Source: Oligoflexaceae bacterium (GTDB lineage Bacteria; Bdellovibrionota_B; Oligoflexia; Oligoflexales; Oligoflexaceae). From it: a stretch of DNA of 21,093 nt. Positions 15,001-21,093 of this stretch are shown here, in pieces (positions within the stretch are counted from its first letter, which is position 1; the number at the start of each line of letters is the position of its first letter). The notes below the pieces were generated by a model, which searched no databases, was not told the origin of the DNA, and saw only the letters and a program-made list of their open reading frames with translations. The DNA lies in NCBI GenBank assembly GCA_947474445.1, contig CANJJY010000022.1, positions 1 through 21,093 of the forward strand, in the 5' to 3' direction. Made by a program: the position numbers and the translations under genes.

Positions 15001-17664
15001 TCATGGATTGGGTGCTCGGTAGACGCAGCGGAACCCATCGGTGTTGGCTGTACTAGTGGGACTTAGACTGAGGTTAGCCGAGAAGAGACCTGCGTAGGCC
15101 GTTGCCATGTAATCGCCGCCCCGAATCAGGGCCCCACCCTGAAGGTTTGTTCCTGACATTAACATCCCTATCTTGGTCGTACTGTGTTGCCAGGTATCGA
15201 CCCAAAATGATTTAACAGCATGGGTCGGGATGAAATGAACGAGAGGCGCCGTGATGGTCGCCGTGATCGAGTTATACTCAGTCCACGTGCTGGCACTCGG
15301 CTTATCACCATAGTTGGAGTAGTTCACCCACTCGGCAACATTGCCGACGATATCCCAGACCACATCGTTGGTGCTCAGCATGAAAACGCGCTTTTGATTC
15401 GATCCGCCGCCCGCATTGATCGGAGTACAGTTAGATTCCACGAAAGCCAGGGTTTCATCGGCCGAAGCGGGGCAAGCAGAGCTGGGACTGTAATCGGAAT
15501 GCCCAACAAAGAGGCTGCCTGTTCCGACGGTGCCGCTGGTCCAGTTTGCGCCTTTTCCTGCAATGTTCGATCCTGCCGTCATCCATTCTGCGTTGTTGAT
15601 GAGATCGTAGCCGAGACCGAGGCTGCGGCATTGAGCGAGTGACGCCGCTTGGGAAATTGAGGCCCAAGGTGCAGAGGCAATTTGAGAAGTCGCAACATTG
15701 GAAACATTTTTAGCTTCGACCTTCATGATACAAAAATCATTGGTACCGTAGTCCTGATCACCTGGTATGCGCACATAATTGGCCGGACATTTAAAAGCTA
15801 GATCTCCCGTGATCGAAAGGTTTTCTAAGGCGACGCCTTTTTTGATATTAACATTGCTCAAGTCTGCATCGCCGCTTCCCGTATGCATAGCGCCGGTGCT
15901 GTCGAAAAATTCAAAGGCACCTTCCGTCGTCATCTGCGTGATGAAGTTAGTGAGATCGGTCGCTGCGGTATTGGAAGCCAAAGGAAAGCTAGCAGAGGGA
16001 TATTGTCCAGACACCCCAAAGATACTGACTCCGTTTTTGATATTGCCCGCGACGAGCGTAGCTGATCCCGTCACGGTCTGCCGCGTGCCACTTGCATCCC
16101 AGAACTCGAAAGAAGACGCTGAAGCAATCGTAGTCTGAAAGTTGCTGGACGTCAGGCCAGTCGCGGTCCCGGCTGAGGAAAGATTCATGGTTTTATAGTT
16201 CACCGTCGCCACGCAGCCTGATTGATTGGCTGCGGTACAGTCGGCTAAGGCTCCGCTCGTTCCATCGACGGTGTCGCTCGACCTGACGTTCGCAAGGCTC
16301 GGAAAATCCGGTGTATAGCTAGGAGTCAACTGAGCGTCGGCGTCACCATAGGCGCCACTTCCCGTCTTAACGTTGGAAGGATCGGGCAAATTCAAAGTGC
16401 CCGTCGTCGCCGTTCCGCCAACGCCATAGTTCGTCCCCGTCAAGACTTTCCCGGCGGAAGGCAAGGTGAGAGTGCCCGTCAGGGCACCCGCTGCGCCGAA
16501 GCTTGTGCCGCTGAGTACTTTATTCACCGGGGGCAGGGTCACGGAGCCGTCGACTCCGGCTACGCTGTGGCCGCTCAAGACTTTGGCCGCCAGTCCGTTG
16601 ACATCGGCCGCTTTGAAGCTAGCGTTCGCCAGGCAATCGACCTCGCCTGAACTCGAGCAATTTTTGACCGTCGCAGGAGCGGCGGTACAGACCTTGCTGC
16701 CTTCGAGCAAATCGCCATTAGCATTGTAGTACTTTTGACCCGCGCATACGTCTGCGGGTTCGAGCGTCATCAGAGGAAAATCAGAACTAGTGCCCGCGTA
16801 GGCGAGAGACATCGATCGTTCGATGCCGTCCTGGGCGAGATAAAGCATTCCACGGCCGCGACGCGGGGCCTCGTCGATGACCACGGTGAGCACCTGATCA
16901 CTTTGTATGTTCACCTGCGTCAGGGGCCGACCGAGATAAGCGAGTTTAATCCCACTGCGAAAGTTAGATCCCGAGATAGAAACTTTTCCACCCTTGTAGA
17001 CGATGATGGGATTGATGCCGGCCACCGTGAGAGGTGGTAGAGCGGCCTGTTCTTGTTTAGTGACGATCTTGGTTTCTTCGGTTTGAACTTTGATGGACTC
17101 CTTGATCTCAGTCGCGACACGAACAGCTTGATAGTTCCCGAAGCCGAGCAGTTTGAATTTAACGAGACCCGCATCAGCCTTGAAATCTGCCGGAGGAATC
17201 ACGCCGACTAAGACTTTGCCATCGGCATCGATGACTTGATAGACGACGACAAGGTAAGTCGATGCGAGAGCGAGACTCGCTGCTTCGGTGAAGGGAATAC
17301 TGATTTCGAGCCGACCTATTTGACTCGCATCGACCTTTGATTGCGCTGAGATGTTCACGGATGGTCCCGATTGCGTGAGGCCACCTTCGCCGATGTTGAG
17401 AGCCGCAGCGACGGTCTGAGTCGCGACCGCAGCCCCTTCTTCAATGCGCAGCTGTCCGGCTAAATTCGCGAGGTCGGGAGGAATGCTGAGGACAGCTCCA
17501 CTCGATTCATCGTTTCCACTCGACGTGACGGTCAGCGCGGCCGTGCGCGGACTGCGTCGGTCGCTGACACCTGCATCTTGTTGAGCAAGCTTTTCGCACT
17601 TCGCGTTGAGGAGCGCGAGGCTGATGATCACGACGCTCTGGCTGTATCGATGAACCCACTGCAT
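15001..17664 (-). CDS. Exported TIG/Gly-Thr-repeat/FGE-like surface protein
   Basis: 887 aa. ATG 17664 is chosen because a Gly/Ala-free upstream extension to 17742 lacks a signal, while GGGGGA precedes this ATG by 4 bases. The N-terminus has a hydrophobic span (SVVIISLALL) and a cysteine at 23 in L-N-A-K-C, a poor lipobox (Lys at -1), so export is firm but lipidation uncertain. Residues ~211-290 form a TIG/IPT Ig-like domain. Residues 359-440 hold three to four imperfect ~24-residue repeats (KVLSGTSFG / KVLTGTNYG). Residues ~625-887 are an FGE-sulfatase (SUMF1)-like domain: NAEWM, VWDIVGNVAEWV, ALIRGGDYM and DGFRCVYR are its hallmarks. The FGE catalytic Cys positions are Ala854 and Gly859, so it should be a binding rather than an oxidising domain. 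Likely a secreted or surface adhesin-type protein. Confidence 0.82.
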   Translation of the reverse strand: MQWVHRYSQSVVIISLALLNAKCEKLAQQDAGVSDRRSPRTAALTVTSSGNDESSGAVLSIPPDLANLAGQLRIEEGAAVATQTVAAALNIGEGGLTQSGPSVNISAQSKVDASQIGRLEISIPFTEAASLALASTYLVVVYQVIDADGKVLVGVIPPADFKADAGLVKFKLLGFGNYQAVRVATEIKESIKVQTEETKIVTKQEQAALPPLTVAGINPIIVYKGGKVSISGSNFRSGIKLAYLGRPLTQVNIQSDQVLTVVIDEAPRRGRGMLYLAQDGIERSMSLAYAGTSSDFPLMTLEPADVCAGQKYYNANGDLLEGSKVCTAAPATVKNCSSSGEVDCLANASFKAADVNGLAAKVLSGHSVAGVDGSVTLPPVNKVLSGTSFGAAGALTGTLTLPSAGKVLTGTNYGVGGTATTGTLNLPDPSNVKTGSGAYGDADAQLTPSYTPDFPSLANVRSSDTVDGTSGALADCTAANQSGCVATVNYKTMNLSSAGTATGLTSSNFQTTIASASSFEFWDASGTRQTVTGSATLVAGNIKNGVSIFGVSGQYPSASFPLASNTAATDLTNFITQMTTEGAFEFFDSTGAMHTGSGDADLSNVNIKKGVALENLSITGDLAFKCPANYVRIPGDQDYGTNDFCIMKVEAKNVSNVATSQIASAPWASISQAASLAQCRSLGLGYDLINNAEWMTAGSNIAGKGANWTSGTVGTGSLFVGHSDYSPSSACPASADETLAFVESNCTPINAGGGSNQKRVFMLSTNDVVWDIVGNVAEWVNYSNYGDKPSASTWTEYNSITATITAPLVHFIPTHAVKSFWVDTWQHSTTKIGMLMSGTNLQGGALIRGGDYMATAYAGLFSANLSLSPTSTANTDGFRCVYRAPNP
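16345..16590 (-). repeat. Imperfect Gly/Thr protein repeats in the FGE-like gene
   Basis: Encoded residues 359-440 consist of a starting unit AAKVLSGHSVAGVDGSVT, then LPPVNKVLSGTSFG..., LPSAGKVLTGTNYG... and LPDPSNVKTGSGAYG..., each followed by a G-(T/A)-x-TGTLx stretch in units 2 and 3. The period is about 24 residues. The repeats are clear at protein level and diverged in DNA. Confidence 0.7.
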
Positions 17665-17990
17665 GGAGTCCCCCTTTTCTCGAGCCGTTCCTGAGCAGAC
17701 TGAAAGGTCCGCTCGGACAGAGCTCCGCAATCCTGCTTTCAAGTCAAAATCGAGGTCTCATTCCAGTCAGAGCGGATTCTGTAGTTCTCTCTACGGCAGG
17801 GGGGGACTTATCTTAAGAAGAGGCGGAGGAGCCAAAATTAATCCTGGAGACGGGGCCTTTTACCCTCAGACTTTCGGCACGTATTAATATAGGGACGTCT
17901 GGGCCTCCAGGCGATTTCTGGAGGATTGACGGTAGACGCCCCCTCGTCAAACAACCTACCATCTCCCTATCATTGAACAAGGGGAGAGCG
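17665..17990. other. Intergenic region between the FGE-like gene and the HNH gene
   Basis: 326 bases between two divergent starts. No coding sequence is convincing. It holds GGGGGA for the FGE-like gene near 17670, a possible -10 for the HNH gene (TAATAT 17885-17890), and a long imperfect hairpin (17892-17941). No good -35 is visible at the expected distance. Confidence 0.5.
17892..17941 (+). promoter_or_regulatory. Extended hairpin in the HNH gene leader
   Basis: The inner stem CCTCCAG (17904-17910) / CTGGAGG (17918-17924) is perfect with a 7-base loop. The outer stem GGG-A-CGTCT (17892-17900) pairs with AGACGCCC (17934-17941) with one bulged A. If transcription starts just after TAATAT (17885-17890), the leader would begin with this structure and end ~50 bases before ATG 17991. 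There is no T-run, so it is not an ordinary terminator. Confidence 0.5.
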
Positions 17991-18428
17991 ATGAAAGATC
18001 CTCACCTGATAAGAAAGGAAACTCTGCCGGTTGCGACCGTTCTGAAACACGTAATCTTTACGCCCAAAGAATTGAGCGCGACCAGTTTCCCCGAGGCCAT
18101 GAAGGATATCGAAGGCGATCTCATCAATATGACTTCGCTCAAACTGCAGACCTTCAAGGAAAACGGCATCCGCTGCCGCATCTGCGGCTGCAAAGGCAGC
18201 TATTTTGCTAAGGAAAAACACCCGGGTGAACCCTACTACCATCTTAATCTTTACGCCCTGAAAGACGAGCGGGAAGTCCTGATGACCAAGGACCACATCA
18301 TCCCCGTCGCCAAAGGCGGCCGCGATCGCCTCAATAATTTTCAAACCTTGTGCGTAGAATGTAATCAAAAGAAAGCAGAAAAGACCCCGGATGCGGTGAA
18401 GAAAAAGCACCTGAAAGAGAAAATTTGA
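17991..18428 (+). CDS. HNH endonuclease-like protein
   Basis: 145 aa. ATG 17991 follows AAGGGGAG by 4 bases; TTG 17973 is an alternative start with no signal. The C-terminal half is a classical HNH/zinc-ribbon module: C62-R-I-C65 and C121-V-E-C124 as metal ligands, D101-H102-IIP with the catalytic His, GG at 109-110, N115-N116, then LCVECNQKK with N125. The N-terminal ~55 residues are not recognised and may give target specificity. Stand-alone HNH proteins of this size include restriction-like, phage-type and repair-linked nucleases; no methylase, intron or phage gene is beside it, so its role is open. It is a single gene between divergent neighbours, preceded by a structured leader. Confidence 0.88.
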   Translation: MKDPHLIRKETLPVATVLKHVIFTPKELSATSFPEAMKDIEGDLINMTSLKLQTFKENGIRCRICGCKGSYFAKEKHPGEPYYHLNLYALKDEREVLMTKDHIIPVAKGGRDRLNNFQTLCVECNQKKAEKTPDAVKKKHLKEKI

Positions 18429-18567
18429 GGCCCATTTTCTCAAAAAACGATTCTTATTAATATATTCATTTGGTTACGTTTTAATCAAAATCTACTAAAA
18501 GGATTTAAGTGAAGCCTTAATTTGTCCGATGCGCACCTGACGACATGGCTAAGAAAGGTTCAATAGA
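18429..18567. other. AT-rich gap before the galactose-binding-like lipoprotein gene
   Basis: 139 bases, strikingly AT-rich from 18441 to 18510 compared with the neighbouring genes. Promoter-like combinations such as TTGGTT (18470-18475) with N17 and TACTAA (18493-18498) exist but match consensus poorly. No gene is seen. Confidence 0.35.
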
Positions 18568-19656
18568 ATGGTTCGATCGGTTTACATCGGAGCTCTTGCT
18601 TTCACTGTAAGCTCATGTCGCGTCATCATACCTACGCATGAAGCCATTCATTCCAACAAGCAAGCCGATGCAACCACTGACAGCAAACCTTCGGGCCCTG
18701 CCTCATCAGATAGCGACCCAGGAGATAAGGAAGACACCGAGGGCAACGCACTGGCTTCCGAGCCCGTGTCAGTCGCAGGCTCTTATCTCACCTGCAAACG
18801 AAAAAAAGTCGATGCCTACGCAGATTATGGCTGCACCTTTCATGATAAAAGCTTTACGAAAACCAATATTCAGGCTGCAGATGTTGACTTTGTGTCTATA
18901 TACGCGGGCTCCGAGCGTCTTGGCCTCACTGTTGTTTGGCATAGTCCAGACGATGCCCTCAGCTTTAGTTTCAAAGACCAGGGAGATCGCCTGGAGCTCT
19001 TAACCGTCAAGGCCAAACTAAAGAATCAGGATAAAATGCTGCCGGCTACCGTCAAAGCCGGAGTGGCAACTCCCCAATACGAGCTCATTTGGTCCGATGG
19101 CTTTGAGAATCTGGATCTGAACACGGGGACAAAGCCGAATATTGGCGCTGCAAGCTGGTATTTCACTCAGATGCCTAGCTGGGAGATAGCGTGGGTCCCC
19201 TCGCAATCCGGTCTTCCCGTCTGCATGGCTGCGCCTGTCGTCGAATTGCAAACGGAAAGTGCGGCCGGCGCTCTTAGCTCCGCGCAACCCAAACCTTTCA
19301 GCGGGACCTACCACATCGAACTCGATGCGGGCTGCCCTGGTTCGCCTGCGGCGAGTGATGAAAACAATGCAAAAGTCACCCATAAGCAGCCTGTAAAGGC
19401 GGGGCATTGGTATCAGATTGAATTCAGCTATCTCAGTCGCGATGGATCGGTTACGCCGCGTTTCCAATTTTCTGTCGACGCCGACATCGTCCTCGACGAA
19501 AAAGCTGCCGTGTTACCGACGACGTGGAAAACTGTGAGCAAGCTTGTCAAAGCCAGCTCGAACAGTTTGGTCATCTCCTTCGCTGATCTAGGCGGAGTCG
19601 GGGATGGCGAACGCGGCTTGTTGGTGGATGAGATTAAAATTTCCGAGCTAAAATAA
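18568..19656 (+). CDS. Lipoprotein with a C-terminal galactose-binding-like (DUF642-type) sandwich
   Basis: 362 aa. ATG 18568 has AAAGG 9 bases upstream. The short signal peptide ends in lipobox V14-S-S-C17. Residues 28-66 are a Ser/Asp/Glu/Pro-rich disordered linker. Residues ~70-165 form a small beta domain with a Cys pair (C76, C89). Residues ~175-362 follow the DUF642/galactose-binding-like pattern: SDGFEN at the start, a Trp-rich strand (ASWYF, SWEIAW), SGTYHIELDAGC, AGHWYQIEFSYLS, and LLVDEIKISE at the end, as in jelly-roll carbohydrate-binding modules. No catalytic residues are evident. It is probably an envelope glycan-binding protein, by fold resemblance only. The nearest terminator is about 250 bases downstream. 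Confidence 0.78.
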   Translation: MVRSVYIGALAFTVSSCRVIIPTHEAIHSNKQADATTDSKPSGPASSDSDPGDKEDTEGNALASEPVSVAGSYLTCKRKKVDAYADYGCTFHDKSFTKTNIQAADVDFVSIYAGSERLGLTVVWHSPDDALSFSFKDQGDRLELLTVKAKLKNQDKMLPATVKAGVATPQYELIWSDGFENLDLNTGTKPNIGAASWYFTQMPSWEIAWVPSQSGLPVCMAAPVVELQTESAAGALSSAQPKPFSGTYHIELDAGCPGSPAASDENNAKVTHKQPVKAGHWYQIEFSYLSRDGSVTPRFQFSVDADIVLDEKAAVLPTTWKTVSKLVKASSNSLVISFADLGGVGDGERGLLVDEIKISELK

Positions 19657-19736
19657 GAACTCCTTGCGAGCTCCAAACTAAGTTGATTCGTCACGCAGAG
19701 CCAAAGTAGTCGCTTTGACGGATGTCGGAGGATAAT

Positions 19737-19781
19737 TACAACAATTTGTGATTTTCTGAAGGCGAACCACAATTTTTTGTA
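19737..19781. repeat. Imperfect 14-bp inverted repeat
   Basis: TACAACAATTTGTG (19737-19750) and CACAATTTTTTGTA (19768-19781) are inverted copies with two mismatches, separated by 17 bases. The arms contain TTGTGA (19745-19750) and CACAAT (19768-19773) with N17 between, a weak sigma-70-like pair, so the repeat could be an operator over a promoter. Confidence 0.45.
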
Positions 19782-19902
19782 GATTAATTACAAGCGCTGC
19801 TTTATGTTCAGTTCATCAACGCAGCAAACGTTGACCCCTCTGAAAAGTTATCTGCCCGGTTACATTCGAACATTAGATTGAACGAGTGTGCCCCCTAATA
19901 AA

Positions 19903-19943
19903 GGACGTCGGAGCGATTTATCCTCCGGCGTTCTCTTTTTTTT
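19903..19943 (+). terminator. Strong rho-independent terminator, possibly bidirectional
   Basis: GGACGTCGGAG (19903-19913) pairs with CTCCGGCGTTC (19923-19933), 11 bp with two G-U pairs, then TCTTTTTTTT. On the other strand the stem is followed by TTTATTA, so it may also end the ABC permease transcript. Confidence 0.85.
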
Positions 19944-20072
19944 ATCCCCATAAAAAGATACCCAGCTGACTTCCTTGATGGAAGCTAACCGGGTTTCGAC
20001 CTACAAATGTTCGCTTTGTTTTTACAACGTAATCTGAAAAATCGGACAGAGGATCTTTTGGGTCAATTTGAC

Positions 20073-21093
20073 TCAAGAGCGAAACAATTCGCCCATTTTC
20101 TTACCGAGAACCAGCGATGCGCCTAAAATACAGGCTGTGAGGATCGCCATTCCGATAATCCCGAGAGCGCTCGCCACCAATTCACCCGTCCCCTGTTCGA
20201 GAAAGAGGACATAGATCGCTTTCGTCAGCGGATAAAAGCGTTCCTTCATCGCGAGGATGAGACTATCGCTGACATCGAGCATCGCGTAGGAGAAACAGAG
20301 CAGGGCTCCCGCGATGAGGTTAGCCGTGACGAGCGGCACGGTGATCTTTCGCAGCGTGTGAAAACGCGAAGCCCCAAAGGTGGTCGATGCTTCTTCGAGC
20401 GAAGGACTCATCTGCTGCAGTCCGGCCGACGCCGAGCGCACCATATAAGGCAAGCGTCGAATCGCATAGGCGATCACCAGCAAGGGTACGGGGTTGTGCA
20501 GAGGATCGAGAAAGGTCCCTGAATAAGTCACCACATAACCGAAGGCGAGCACGATACCAGGCAAAGCCAAGGGTATCATCACGATGCCATCGAGCAGACC
20601 ACTGAAGGGAATCAGTTTCCTGACGATTACATAGGCGATGAGGAGACCCAAAATCACATCGACGACGGTCGAAAGACCCGCGAAAATAAAGCTGTTCTTG
20701 ATACCGACCATCGAAAGCTCGGTATCGAACACCTGATGAAAATGTTCGAGCGTGTACTGCTCGGGCAGGATCGTCATAAACCATTTGCTGCTGAGCGAGG
20801 TCACCACGACGGCGATATGGGGAATTAAGGCCAGCGTCACGACGCTACCGATGAGACTGTAGATGCACAAAGAACCGAGCCAACCCGCCTTCTTTTGCGC
20901 CGAGCTCACATGACCTTTGGCCATCATCTCGTATTTTTTACCGCCCAAAGCCAGCTTTGAGAGGAGAAAAAAGCCAACCGTTAAGAGGATGACAAAGAAA
21001 ACCAGGGTGTAGCCCACAGGGTTTTCATTCACATCGGTGATCATATTGAAAATCTGAACCGGTATCGTCTCGTGGTAGCCGACCAGCAAAGGC
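20073..21093 (-). CDS. ABC transporter permease, C-terminal part (iron/phosphonate type; partial)
   Basis: About 339 residues are visible, open at the right edge (a TTG near 21089 is only an internal Leu). The first visible stretch is one transmembrane helix (YTLVFFVILLTVGFFLLSKLAL), then a basic cytoplasmic linker, then a second half with about six helices. The EAA loop that contacts the ATPase is clear: LEEASTTFGASRFHTLRKITVPL, about 90 residues from the C-terminus. The layout matches fused two-module permeases of the FbpB/AfuB family (ferric iron), or related thiamine and 2-aminoethylphosphonate systems, which are ~550 aa. This protein is the membrane channel of an uptake system with a periplasmic binding protein and an ATPase, presumably encoded to the right of the window. 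The substrate cannot be told from this fragment. Confidence 0.85.
   Translation of the reverse strand, partial: PLLVGYHETIPVQIFNMITDVNENPVGYTLVFFVILLTVGFFLLSKLALGGKKYEMMAKGHVSSAQKKAGWLGSLCIYSLIGSVVTLALIPHIAVVVTSLSSKWFMTILPEQYTLEHFHQVFDTELSMVGIKNSFIFAGLSTVVDVILGLLIAYVIVRKLIPFSGLLDGIVMIPLALPGIVLAFGYVVTYSGTFLDPLHNPVPLLVIAYAIRRLPYMVRSASAGLQQMSPSLEEASTTFGASRFHTLRKITVPLVTANLIAGALLCFSYAMLDVSDSLILAMKERFYPLTKAIYVLFLEQGTGELVASALGIIGMAILTACILGASLVLGKKMGELFRS

Larger units (their letters stand above)
19657..20072. other. 416-base gap with an inverted repeat and a terminator; possible small RNA
   Basis: No coding sequence of substance on either strand. It contains an imperfect 14-bp inverted repeat (19737-19781), a stretch with no gene (19782-19902) and a strong terminator (19903-19943). 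Minus-strand sequence beyond 19943 is the 3' flank of the ABC permease gene. A short RNA from about 19780 to 19943 is possible but I match it to no known family. Confidence 0.45.

Noticed and set aside
17926..17931. TTGACG as a -35 for the HNH gene
   Set aside because: No -10-like hexamer lies 16-18 bases downstream, and it falls within the hairpin region.
1..21093. CRISPR arrays, tRNA or rRNA genes, insertion sequences, attachment sites
   Set aside because: No regular repeat-spacer array, transposase or integrase motif, or cloverleaf with a T-arm was seen on reading through the window.

Overview
The window looks like chromosomal DNA of a free-living Gram-negative bacterium of moderate GC content. 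It has a FadL-like outer-membrane barrel, at least four clear lipoprotein signal peptides with a lipobox cysteine, a PilZ/receiver-TPR signalling pair and a binding-protein-dependent ABC permease. Abundant unique lipoproteins, TPR-linked receivers and a TIG plus sulfatase-modifying-factor-like surface protein would fit Bdellovibrionota/Oligoflexia-like bacteria, but that placement is an impression from gene content and was not tested. I see no tRNA, rRNA, insertion sequence, integrase or CRISPR array.

Layout, left to right. (a) 1-2092, plus strand: the 3' end of an unrecognised gene overlaps (ATGA) a 593-aa lipoprotein with lectin-like beta segments. (b) 2098-4514, minus strand: a two-gene signalling operon, a PilZ protein (c-di-GMP receptor motifs intact) followed by a 681-aa protein with two degenerate receiver domains and TPRs. 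(c) 4876-11566, plus strand: a tightly packed operon of a FadL/OmpP1-like barrel, a 1556-aa lipoprotein of unknown family and a secreted START-like protein, closed by a strong hairpin at 11578-11613. (d) 11685-12110: a COQ10-like SRPBCC protein with its own plausible promoter. (e) 12155-17664, minus strand: a small lipoprotein with a barwin/expansin-like double-psi beta-barrel, a divergent SelO-like pseudokinase-fold protein that has lost the ATP-binding lysine, and an 887-aa exported protein with TIG, Gly/Thr repeats and an FGE-like C-terminal domain lacking the catalytic cysteines. (f) 17991-19656, plus strand: an HNH endonuclease-like protein preceded by a structured leader, then a lipoprotein with a C-terminal galactose-binding-like sandwich. 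(g) 19657-20072: no gene, but an inverted repeat and a textbook terminator that may bound a small RNA. (h) 20073 to the right edge, minus strand: the C-terminal part of an ABC permease of the ferric-iron/phosphonate type.

The most coherent candidate for an undescribed system is region (c)-(d): a hydrophobic-ligand channel in the outer membrane, a giant lipoprotein presumably in the periplasm, and two START-fold proteins, one exported and one cytoplasmic, encoded in a row. Together they could form a route for a lipid-like ligand. This is inference from gene order and fold resemblance. The second candidate is the SelO-like protein with a Cys in place of the nucleotide-anchoring Lys.
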